From: JBEKYD01 sp049511335
GTDB lineage: Bacteria > Acidobacteriota > Terriglobia > Bryobacterales > Bryobacteraceae
DNA length: 19,965 bases
Reading direction: 5' to 3'
NCBI GenBank assembly: GCA_049511335.1
Contig: JBEKYD010000131.1
Location: forward strand, 1 to 19,965
Position numbers and translations under genes: made by a program. The notes under the pieces were generated by a model. That model was not told where the DNA came from and did no database searches. It saw only the letters and a program-made list of their open reading frames with translations. This document shows, in pieces, positions 6,588 through 13,058 of this stretch; position 1 is the stretch's first letter, and the number at the start of each line of letters is the position of its first letter.

Positions 6588-6612
6588 CACGGATGAACAC
6601 AGATGAACACGG
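6588..6612 (+). repeat. Short direct repeat GATGAACAC x2 (CCACGGATGAACACA-type dispersed motif)
   Basis: GATGAACAC occurs at 6592-6600 and again at 6602-6610, ten bases apart, within CCACGGATGAACACAGATG. From memory, this phrase occurs as a scattered intergenic repeat in unrelated bacterial genomes with many repeats; that cannot be checked here. It lies just after the YjbR stop, in the 110-base gap between converging genes, where nothing else was recognised. Confidence 0.5.
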
Positions 6613-6696
6613 AGAACAAAGACAAGGAGTACTGGGCGCAGAAGGGCGACGCCAACACATATTCCCGGCAGCGCCCGCGTTGCTTGAGCTCGCCGG

Positions 6697-7629
6697 CTAC
6701 GACTCAAGCCGGCAATCCACCCCCGCCGCGCGCCACGCTTCGGCCAGCGCGCCTTCGGCAGGGGAATGCAGAGGTGCGATCACCAGATTTCGCTGCTCCA
6801 GCTCCACCAGCACGCGGAAACGCTCTCGCACCCTGCGGCTTTCGAATACGCCTCCGATGTGCGCCACTTCCACCGCATCTTCGGGCTTCCACAATTGGCC
6901 GCGCACGGCGGCGGCGACCAGCGCCAACTCTTGCGCCGCGGCGTTCAGGATGCTGACCGCCACCGCGTCGCCCTCCTCTGCCGCCCGATCCACCAGCGGC
7001 GCCAGCCGCGCCGCGCGGGGCCGCGGCCAATCGGCGCCATACAACTTATGCAGCAATTGATTGGCGCTGCGCGATTCGGTCGCCTCCAGCAGCAACCGCA
7101 GCAGCGCCGTTGCCGGCCCCCATCCCTCCTCCATCCGCAGTGCCGCGCGCACCGCCTGCCGGGCAATGTCGAAGGCGCCGCCCTCGTCGCCGAAAACGTA
7201 TCCCCATCCGCCCGCGCGCGCCGTCCGGCCCTCAGCGTCCCGGCCCAGGCCGATCGACCCCGTCCCGGCGATCACCACAATCCCTTGCCCGTTCGAGGTC
7301 GCACCCGCCAGCGCGATGGCCGCGTCGGTCGTCACCACCAGCTTCCGCACCCGCAGCAGGCGCGCCAGAATCAGTTCCTTATCGTCCGGGCCCCCGCTCA
7401 TCCCGCAGCACGCCGCCTCGAACTCCACCGTAAAAGGGTCCAGCCCGGCCTGCGCGCAGGCCCAGGCCACACTGTCCGAAATGGCCCGTTCCAGCTTGGC
7501 GCGCCCTTCCGCCGCCGCCGCGTGGTTGCACGGACCGGCCTCGCCATGGCCCAGCACCCGCCCGGTTTCATCGCCGATCAACGCGGCGGTCCCGGATTGC
7601 CCCCCGTCGATACCCAAAAACAATTTCAT
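6697..7629 (-). CDS. BadF/BadG/BcrA/BcrD-type ATPase family sugar kinase, N-acetylglucosamine-kinase-like
   Basis: 310 residues of the ASKHA fold. Phosphate-1 loop GIDGGQSGT is at 6-14, the probable catalytic Asp is D102 (VTTDAAIALAGA), phosphate-2 loop AGTGSIGLG at 121-129, GGWGYVFGDEGGAFDI at 140-155 is the family signature, and the adenosine loop AHIGGVF is at 256-262. This set matches eukaryote-type N-acetylglucosamine kinases, so the likely job is to phosphorylate an amino sugar in the cytoplasm. No CxxC iron-sulfur motif of activator-type members is present. ATG 7629 is chosen over the longer frame (to 7683) because the kinase fold begins there and because it overlaps the stop of the glycosyltransferase gene (ATGA). 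A 7-bp GC hairpin (6692-6713) spans the stop but has no T-run. Confidence 0.85.
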   Translation of the reverse strand: MKLFLGIDGGQSGTAALIGDETGRVLGHGEAGPCNHAAAAEGRAKLERAISDSVAWACAQAGLDPFTVEFEAACCGMSGGPDDKELILARLLRVRKLVVTTDAAIALAGATSNGQGIVVIAGTGSIGLGRDAEGRTARAGGWGYVFGDEGGAFDIARQAVRAALRMEEGWGPATALLRLLLEATESRSANQLLHKLYGADWPRPRAARLAPLVDRAAEEGDAVAVSILNAAAQELALVAAAVRGQLWKPEDAVEVAHIGGVFESRRVRERFRVLVELEQRNLVIAPLHSPAEGALAEAWRAAGVDCRLES

Positions 7630-9818
7630 GGCAATTTGTACAGCCGCGCTCGGTCGGCTTGGCCCACCTCTCTTAGCCCCCACCCGGCGGCATGCAAACG
7701 ATAGTCGGCCGCGCCGGTTTCATCGTCGAATATCACCAGATAATCCACCCCGCGCCGGTGCGCTTCTTCCGCCGCCGCCCGCCGCAGACCCAGTGGAGGC
7801 GCCACCGTGCCGATTTCCGGCTCGCCCCCCAATGGCCGCCAGACGCCGCGCGCGTCCCGGCCTTCGAGCTTCAGCCGAATCCCCCACTGGCCCGGCGCGG
7901 TCTCGATCAATACCGAATCGGCCGTTTCCGTCCCGCCGAAATCCACTTCCACGTACATCCCAGGATGGATGGCTTCACCCGTACGCCAGAACGTCACCAG
8001 CGAATTATCGAATGCGGCCTGAATGGTCCATGGATCGGGATTGGCCGTAAGCCGCCAAGCGGGGCGCCGCTCGAGCTCGTCCGCGCCATCGAAAATGCGC
8101 AGCTCATGGATGCTCCATAGATCGGCGCCCGACGCCGTCTGCCGCACGCGGATTTCGCGCAGCCTCGCCGGCGCAAAACGGAACCGCAGCCGCCAAACCG
8201 GCAGGTAATCGGCGAAATCGGCGTTGCCCGTACGCAGGATCACGCCTGTCACCTGGTTCTCCGCCGATTCGTACTCCACCAGAATGCGCCGCGAAGTGTA
8301 CGCCTCCGGAAATGGCCGGTAGGTGAACACCGTGGCGCCCGGCTCGGTCGCGGCTTCGATCAATCGGTCCATCCGGTATCCCATCAATCGCGATTCCTTG
8401 TAGAACTCCGCGTATCTTCGCGGGCGGATGCGCAGGGCTTCCTTCCACGGGATTCGGGGCGACAGCCGCCATGCTTCCGGCCGCGCGTACCGCGGCACCA
8501 TCGCCGGCCACGAAATCGCCGCGTGAAACATCGCCACCGCAACCGCCAACCCCGGGATACTGGCCAGCACCATGGTCAGCGCCAGCGCCACAAACGGCAG
8601 CGGCGGAATCAAAAACCGGGTGCCGATATTGCCGAAATAGTTTGCCCCAAAGACCGCCGCCGCCAGCAGCAGTTGCCGCCCGGCGGGTTTCCGCAGCGCT
8701 AGCAGCGCCAGCGGCGCCAGAAGGAACACCGGACCGAGCAGCCCGCCCAGCATCCCGTGCGTGGTCACCTGCATGGGAATCTGCCCCAGGCCGGTCAGTT
8801 CATAGTGGGTAAAGTATCGTCGATAATCTTCTTCGAATGATATGGTTACATAAGGATTTGGAAAGTATCGATTCAAGAAGGGCGAAAAGGGGTTAGCTAA
8901 CCAAAGCCAATTCTTCATTAGCCACGGCGCGATGAGCGCGGCTGCGCTGCCGCCGGTCAGGGCCAGGTCCCGCCAGCGCCGGCCCTTCCACCAGACGAAT
9001 CCCAACGCGTAAACTACACCCGTCCAGGCGGTATATTTGGCGGCGAAGCCAAACCCGGCCAAAAGACCGATGGCCAGAAGCAGCCGCGGCTCTCTACAAC
9101 CATCCCATAACTGCAACAAATAGAACAAAGTAAATGCAATAGCCGCAATTGCTACATCAATATAAGCGCTGCTCCCGTCGACGCCCACTACGGGGCTCGC
9201 AAAAACCAGCAGCGCCGCGCAAACGGACGGCCGGACCATGCCCGCACGCCGCCCATAGCACACCATCGTCCAAACCAATGCCACCAGGAACGAGAAGTGC
9301 ACCATGGCGGCTGCCGAATGCTTCCCGAACGCGAAGGCGAACAGAAACAGCATCTCGATGCCTTGCGATAGGTTAGCGTAGATATCCCAAGTAATTACTT
9401 GAAATCCATGCCGGTTCAGGTAACGGTTAACCATGCCCAGGTGATAGCCCGATCCATCCGGGCTGATTTCCGGCGCCATGGCATTCAATAAATAAAGTAG
9501 AAAATATGCGCCAAAGATCAGACAAAAGATGTACTTCTCTATGCGCGAGACGCCCGCTGCCGGCGCGGTTTCCGGCTTCTGAAGCACCCCCCGCTCCCGC
9601 CACAACCCCGCCACCCCGACAGCGCCCACCGCCACAAACGCCGCCGGGTACGCCAGCCGCACCACGCAAAGCAGAAACACCGCCAGGCTGAGCACCGCCG
9701 CCCCGGTCACGAACCGGACGGCGTATTCGCGGCAGCTCTTGCCCAGCACCAACCCTCCCAGGCCGGTGGCCGCCGCCGCAGTGAACATCGCGCCGAATAG
9801 AATTGCCAAGGCTTCCAT
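7626..9818 (-). CDS. Multi-spanning GT-C-type membrane glycosyltransferase-like protein with C-terminal F5/8-type domain
   Basis: 730 residues. Residues 1-440 hold about ten to twelve hydrophobic segments, with the first large loop reading APEISPDGSGYHLG (115-128), the acidic loop position expected in PMT/ArnT-like lipid-linked sugar transferases. After a soluble linker, residues about 545-665 read like a discoidin (F5/8 type C) sandwich: AFDNSLVTFWRTG, GMYVEVDFGG and DSVLIETAPGQW. The last 60 residues form a small alpha/beta segment (VDYLVIFDDE). It probably transfers a lipid-linked sugar at the outer face of the inner membrane, the F5/8 part binding glycan. It lies between the lipoprotein (23-nt gap) and the kinase (ATGA overlap). 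Several stretches (about 8810-8925, 9110-9170, 9375-9530) are clearly AT-richer than the rest. Confidence 0.75.
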   Translation of the reverse strand: MEALAILFGAMFTAAAATGLGGLVLGKSCREYAVRFVTGAAVLSLAVFLLCVVRLAYPAAFVAVGAVGVAGLWRERGVLQKPETAPAAGVSRIEKYIFCLIFGAYFLLYLLNAMAPEISPDGSGYHLGMVNRYLNRHGFQVITWDIYANLSQGIEMLFLFAFAFGKHSAAAMVHFSFLVALVWTMVCYGRRAGMVRPSVCAALLVFASPVVGVDGSSAYIDVAIAAIAFTLFYLLQLWDGCREPRLLLAIGLLAGFGFAAKYTAWTGVVYALGFVWWKGRRWRDLALTGGSAAALIAPWLMKNWLWLANPFSPFLNRYFPNPYVTISFEEDYRRYFTHYELTGLGQIPMQVTTHGMLGGLLGPVFLLAPLALLALRKPAGRQLLLAAAVFGANYFGNIGTRFLIPPLPFVALALTMVLASIPGLAVAVAMFHAAISWPAMVPRYARPEAWRLSPRIPWKEALRIRPRRYAEFYKESRLMGYRMDRLIEAATEPGATVFTYRPFPEAYTSRRILVEYESAENQVTGVILRTGNADFADYLPVWRLRFRFAPARLREIRVRQTASGADLWSIHELRIFDGADELERRPAWRLTANPDPWTIQAAFDNSLVTFWRTGEAIHPGMYVEVDFGGTETADSVLIETAPGQWGIRLKLEGRDARGVWRPLGGEPEIGTVAPPLGLRRAAAEEAHRRGVDYLVIFDDETGAADYRLHAAGWGLREVGQADRARLYKLP

Positions 9819-9841
9819 TTTGATTTACGCGGCGCGCCGTC

Positions 9842-10378
9842 TCACTCCGCGAACCCGGCGCGGGACAAGACAAACCCCAGCTTTTCCCCGCCCTCGCGCG
9901 GCGCGGTTTTGTCTGGCGTCACCGCGACCGTGTTCGTGGCATTGCGCCGCAGCAGATCTTCCGCAACCGGATGCCGGTAGGCATAGGCGCCGGCGCGATC
10001 GCAACGCATCCGGTCCAGCTCGCGCCCGTTCACGGCAATCCGAATCGTTACCGGACCGGTCACCGCGAACGTCTGCTCCGGCAAGGTCAGGTCCATGACG
10101 AATTCCAGCGGTCCCGAATGCGGCAGGTAGAAGCGCAGCACCGGATGGTCGAGCGCCCATCGCCAACTCCCTTCGCTAGACGGACGGAAGCCTTCCACGA
10201 TATATTCGTCCGCCTGTGGGTCCGACATCGCCACCATCGGACCTAACCCCTGGTTGGAAGGATCCGGCAGTCCGGCCGCTTGCGCCGGCGGCGGATACAC
10301 AGTCGGCAGCCGACTGCATCCGGCCGCGGTCAGCGCCATAGCCGCCGCGCCCAGTGCCAAGATTTCCAAACGCAACAC
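9842..10378 (-). CDS. Putative lipoprotein of unknown function, beta-sandwich-like
   Basis: 178 residues from GTG 10378, with a short charged start, a hydrophobic run (ILALGAAAMALTAAG) and Cys21, which fits a lipoprotein signal although the -3 residue is Ala rather than Leu. The rest is soluble: EYIVEGFRPSSEGSWRWALD, VLRFYLPHSGPLEFVMDLTL and VTIRIAVNGRELDRM look like strands of a carbohydrate-binding-type sandwich, similar to extra domains in some glycan-related membrane proteins. TTG 10375 is an alternative start; the frame to 10456 lacks signal-peptide logic. It is the first gene of a three-gene minus-strand operon with the glycosyltransferase and kinase. Its function is not recognised. Confidence 0.7.
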   Translation of the reverse strand: MLRLEILALGAAAMALTAAGCSRLPTVYPPPAQAAGLPDPSNQGLGPMVAMSDPQADEYIVEGFRPSSEGSWRWALDHPVLRFYLPHSGPLEFVMDLTLPEQTFAVTGPVTIRIAVNGRELDRMRCDRAGAYAYRHPVAEDLLRRNATNTVAVTPDKTAPREGGEKLGFVLSRAGFAE

Positions 10379-10483
10379 GAATCCCGATTGTAACCGGACC
10401 TGTGGCAGCCTGTTATTGCCACCGGCACTGCCAGCTCCGGATTGCCGTCCAGCCAATTCTCGAACACCGCCCCCGGGGCTGGC

Positions 10484-10510
10484 TAAAGTTTCTTAGGGAA
10501 CCGCCGATCT
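10484..10510 (+). promoter_or_regulatory. Sigma-28 (FliA) promoter of fliM
   Basis: TAAAGTTT at 10484-10491, 11 bases, then GCCGATCT at 10503-10510. The flagellar sigma-28 consensus known from enterobacteria is TAAAGTTT-N11-GCCGATAA, so 14 of 16 bases match with the exact spacer. Transcription should start near 10517, giving a leader of about 30 nt before fliM that contains AGGAGGT at 10534-10540, 5 nt before its GTG start. Confidence 0.8.
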
Positions 10511-10545
10511 TCCGAATTTGGCCCCAAAATCCCAGGAGGTGTACC

Positions 10546-11550
10546 GTGAGCCGTCAGTTAACGCAGCAGGAAATCGATGCGGTATTCCAAAAGCAGGACC
10601 GGAAACGCGAAACCCCCGCGGTGCAATTCGACTTCCGCCGGCCGGATCGAATTCCCAAGTCGCAGGTCCGGGCCATCCACCTGTTGCACGACACCTTCGC
10701 CCGCAACCTGGTATCGAGCCTGTCGGTGTACCTGCGGTCTTTTCTGACGGTCAATCTGGTCAGCGTGGAACAGCTCTCCTACGCCGAGTTTTTGGACGGG
10801 CTTCCCTCGCCAACCTGCATGGTCGCGCTCGGATTAAGGCCATACGACGGCAACGGCGTTCTGGAGCTGAATCCCAGCCTGGCATTTCCGGTCATCGAAA
10901 TGCTGCTGGGCGGCGGCAGCCGGTGTACACCGCCGCTGCAGCGCGACATCACCGAAATCGAACAGAAGCTGCTTGACGGGTTGATCCGCATCATCCTGAA
11001 CGATCTGCAGGAGGCTTGGAAGGGGGTCACGGAGGTGGACTTCACCGCCGAATCGATGGAGACCGAGCCGCAATTGCTGCACATTCTGGCGCCCAACGAA
11101 GCCGTCGTGGCCATCGGCGTGGAAGTCCGCATCGGAGAAGCGGTGGGAATGATGAACATCGCCCTTCCCTCGATCGTGATCAAGATGATGCGGCAGAAGT
11201 TCGATCAGCAGTGGTCCATGCGCAAGACGCGAGCGAGCGATAACGAACAGGCGCGCGTGCTGCGAATGCTGCGGGAAGCCACCATCTCGATGGAGGCGCG
11301 CTTGGATGGACCGACGCTTTCGGTGCGCGACCTGCTGCGGCTGGAAGAGGGGCACGTGCTCAAGTTCGACTCTCCGGTGGAACGTCCCATCTCGTTATTG
11401 GTGAATGGAGCGCGCAAGTTCTCGGTACAGACGGTAACCACCGGGCGGCGGCGTGCCTGTCTGATCGAAACCATCCACCTCCCGCCGGTTCACGGGATCA
11501 CCAGCGGCGAAAAATCCGAACCGGCGGGAGCGCTGGCAACCGTCGGGTAG
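10546..11550 (+). CDS. fliM: Flagellar motor switch protein FliM
   Basis: 334 residues, the usual FliM size. The N-terminus SRQLTQQEIDAVFQ is the CheY-P-binding segment (LSQxEIDALL type), followed by DFRRPDRIPKSQVRAIHLLH and FARNL, the FliM hallmark. The middle is the CheC-like domain (ITEIEQKLLDGLIRIILNDL), and the last 80 residues form a SpoA domain (VLKFDSPVERPISLLVNG, then RRACLIE). FliM joins FliG and FliN in the C-ring and sets rotation direction. The GTG start is fixed by AGGAGGT 5 nt upstream and the sigma-28 promoter; the longer open frame to 10354 crosses that promoter and is rejected. No other flagellar gene is in the window. Its 3' end overlaps the opposing zinc-ribbon gene by 61 bases. 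Confidence 0.95.
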   Translation: MSRQLTQQEIDAVFQKQDRKRETPAVQFDFRRPDRIPKSQVRAIHLLHDTFARNLVSSLSVYLRSFLTVNLVSVEQLSYAEFLDGLPSPTCMVALGLRPYDGNGVLELNPSLAFPVIEMLLGGGSRCTPPLQRDITEIEQKLLDGLIRIILNDLQEAWKGVTEVDFTAESMETEPQLLHILAPNEAVVAIGVEVRIGEAVGMMNIALPSIVIKMMRQKFDQQWSMRKTRASDNEQARVLRMLREATISMEARLDGPTLSVRDLLRLEEGHVLKFDSPVERPISLLVNGARKFSVQTVTTGRRRACLIETIHLPPVHGITSGEKSEPAGALATVG

Positions 11551-12131
11551 GATTGGCGCAAAGAATCGATAAAAGCGCGGCCCAGCCGGCGGCCGTTGTT
11601 GCGGTCCAGTTCCATGCGCTCCAGAAACACCAGCATGGCGAGCACGTCGCTATCGTGCGTGCGCGTCATGCCGAGGCTCGCGGTTTCCTGTTTGCGAAAC
11701 TCCTCGCAAGCCTTTTCGAGCGCCCGGAAGATGCCGGCGGCCAGCGGGTTCGGTGGCACCGTCTGGTAGTACAGGCCGCTCGCCAGGGTACGAAAAGTCC
11801 GGATCAAGGCCTGCAGAGCTTCCCGAACGTCGGAATCGACCACTCCGGACGTAGCCACGGCGACGCCAATCAGCCGCTCCACCAGGAATGCCAGCAGGAC
11901 CTCGTTCCTGTCCAGCAGTTCCTCGGTAAGGCGGATATCGGGATCGCCTGCCGTGGCCGGGTCGAAGGGCACCGGCCGGTCGTGCTTGCGCGCGTCGCGA
12001 AGGTATTCGCAATCGAGCGGGCATGCCACCGTGACCTCCCGCTCGGTTCCGCAGCAGATGCTGCAGATTTCGCCACGGACTCCGGGACAGATCCGCCGTG
12101 GCCGCCGCACTTCGCAAATCGCGCACGCCAT
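11490..12131 (-). CDS. Cysteine-rich N-terminal zinc-ribbon protein of unknown function
   Basis: 213 residues. Eight cysteines fall in the first 41 residues (C3, C6, C15, C23, C26, C27, C37, C41), including the phrase EICSICCGTEREVTVACPLD, which suggests one or two metal sites. The rest is predicted helical, with no recognised domain; it ends in a Ser/Pro-rich tail. Proteins opening with this CPGVRGxICSxCCG-type ribbon seem common in acidobacteria, but I know no function. AAAGGA abuts the ATG at 12131, too close for an ideal ribosome site. Its last 61 bases overlap the 3' end of fliM tail to tail, so the genes are convergent. It is divergent from the 50-residue ORF over a 47-base gap built around a 15-bp tandem repeat. 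Confidence 0.8.
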   Translation of the reverse strand: MACAICEVRRPRRICPGVRGEICSICCGTEREVTVACPLDCEYLRDARKHDRPVPFDPATAGDPDIRLTEELLDRNEVLLAFLVERLIGVAVATSGVVDSDVREALQALIRTFRTLASGLYYQTVPPNPLAAGIFRALEKACEEFRKQETASLGMTRTHDSDVLAMLVFLERMELDRNNGRRLGRAFIDSLRQSYPTVASAPAGSDFSPLVIP

Positions 12132-12136
12132 TCCTT

Positions 12137-12166
12137 TAGTATAAGTTTGAGTAGTATAAGTTTGAG
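12137..12166. repeat. Perfect 15-bp tandem duplication, TAGTATAAGTTTGAG x2, in a divergent promoter gap
   Basis: Two identical 15-mers, 12137-12151 and 12152-12166, make up most of the 47-base space between divergent genes. Each unit holds TATACT on the minus strand and TATAAG on the plus strand, both -10-like, so it could supply a -10 element to either gene. The second unit also ends in GAG, part of a GAGGA before the + strand ORF. Confidence 0.75.
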
Positions 12167-12178
12167 GACCCAGTACGG

Positions 12179-12331
12179 ATGAGCGTGAGCAGCCTGTTTT
12201 TCAAAGTGGAAGTCGAGCACGATTCCGAGGAGCCGCTGGACAGAATCGCAGCCGAAATCTGCCGCCAGATCCAACGCGTGTACGGCGTCCGCCTGGCCGA
12301 GCTTTCGAGCTCCAACCGCAGGGACGATTAG
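12179..12331 (+). CDS. Small hypothetical protein, 50 residues
   Basis: An ORF of 50 codons from ATG 12179 to TAG 12331. It has a GAGGA ribosome site 10 nt upstream, codon third positions mostly G or C as in neighbouring genes, and a plausible composition: SLFFKVEVEHDSEEPLDRI, then an amphipathic helix AAEICRQIQRVYGVRLAEL and a charged end. It looks like a small beta-alpha cytosolic protein. A longer opposing frame (11870-12355) overlaps it and the zinc-ribbon gene but shows no family features. It reads toward the 137-residue protein, with a 68-base gap, so the two may be co-transcribed. No function is recognised. Confidence 0.6.
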   Translation: MSVSSLFFKVEVEHDSEEPLDRIAAEICRQIQRVYGVRLAELSSSNRRDD

Positions 12332-12399
12332 TGAGCACGGCCTTGCGCCCGGCACTCACATTCGGGTATAACTAGCGACGGCACCCGGGGGAGCCTACT

Positions 12400-12813
12400 T
12401 TGCCAACCTTTACCCTGAACAAATCCATCGAGGCGATCAAGCTTCACCCTCGCACCAGGACGCCGCTGGGGCAATCCGAGACCATCCCTTTCGGCGCCAT
12501 CATCGACCACGTCGGGCGCGACCGCGACACGGAGCAATTCCAATACCTGACCGGCCTCTACGGCTGCCGGCGCGATCTGCTCGAATCGGCGCTCGACCCC
12601 GGTGCGCTCACCGGTAAAGCCCCGGCCGCCCAAGCGCCCGCCCCGGTCAAGGAAAACGCGCCGCCGGATGTCGTTTTCACCGCTCTCCACGCCAAGCCCT
12701 ATGCGGTTTCCCGCGCCAAAGTGCCGGGTGGCTGGCTGGTCGTGATCAACGGCTCGGCGGTCACTTTTTACCCCGACCCGGAACACGCCTGGGACGGAAA
12801 AACCCTCCCGTAG
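12400..12813 (+). CDS. Hypothetical protein, 137 residues, TTG start
   Basis: Begins with TTG at 12400 preceded by GGGGGAG 5 nt upstream; no ATG lies in the frame before the conserved-looking part. Composition is that of a soluble two-part protein: an N-terminal half (FTLNKSIEAIKLHPRTRTPL, then IPFGAIIDHVGRDRDTEQF), an Ala/Pro-rich linker (APAAQAPAPVKENAPPD), and a C-terminal half with small strands (GGWLVVINGSAVTFYPDPEH). There is no signal peptide and no membrane segment. I do not recognise a family. Its stop is 73 bases before a REP-like element. Confidence 0.65.
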   Translation: MPTFTLNKSIEAIKLHPRTRTPLGQSETIPFGAIIDHVGRDRDTEQFQYLTGLYGCRRDLLESALDPGALTGKAPAAQAPAPVKENAPPDVVFTALHAKPYAVSRAKVPGGWLVVINGSAVTFYPDPEHAWDGKTLP

Positions 12814-12886
12814 GGCGAACACCTCAAGCGGCGCTGTTGAGAAAAATAAGCCGACCCAGCTCACGGGGAATCGGCGCCGGAAACCG

Positions 12887-12974
12887 GTGGGACAGACGAT
12901 CGTTTTTTGTCGTCTGTCGAGCCTTGCGGCCCGGCGAAGCCTGACAGACCACGAAAAACGATGGTCTGTCCCAC
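12887..12974. repeat. REP/BIME-like element, copy 2: the two hairpins carry different but self-compensated stems
   Basis: 88 bp between converging genes. Left hairpin: GTGG then GACAGACGA / TCGTCTGTC (12891-12899, 12910-12918) with a 10-nt loop. Right hairpin: GACAGACCA / TGGTCTGTC (12943-12951, 12962-12970) with a 10-nt loop, then CCAC. The eighth stem pair is G-C on the left and C-G on the right, so each hairpin is perfect but the long arm-to-arm pairing has mismatches there. The centre (12919-12942) is 24 nt. Confidence 0.85.
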
Positions 12975-13039
12975 CCCCGGGTGCCCCAAGCGTGGCTCAA
13001 CTCAAATTCCATGACATCAGGAGCTCGGAGTCTCGACAC

Positions 13040-13058
13040 GGCACCCAATTCGGGTGCC
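13040..13058. other. Hairpin GGCACCC-N5-GGGTGCC immediately after a stop codon
   Basis: A perfect 7-bp GC stem with loop AATTC ends at the base next to the stop codon of the minus-strand gene 13059-13712. On that strand no T-run follows, so it is not a classic intrinsic terminator; it may protect the transcript end or be chance. Confidence 0.3.

Noticed and set aside
6692..6713. GCCGGCT-N8-AGCCGGC hairpin as a kinase terminator
   Set aside because: It spans the stop codon and no T-run follows on either strand.
6766..8050. Two overlapping + strand frames of over 300 codons antisense to the kinase and glycosyltransferase
   Set aside because: Pro/Arg/Ser-rich shadow translation over genes with clear motifs on the other strand.
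10354..10545. N-terminal extension of FliM from an upstream in-frame ATG
   Set aside because: It would be translated from sequence upstream of and across the sigma-28 promoter; the GTG at 10546 has an ideal ribosome site and the FliM N-terminal motif.
11870..12355. 161-codon minus-strand frame across the zinc-ribbon gene start and the 50-residue ORF
   Set aside because: Overlaps the better supported genes in another frame and lacks family features.
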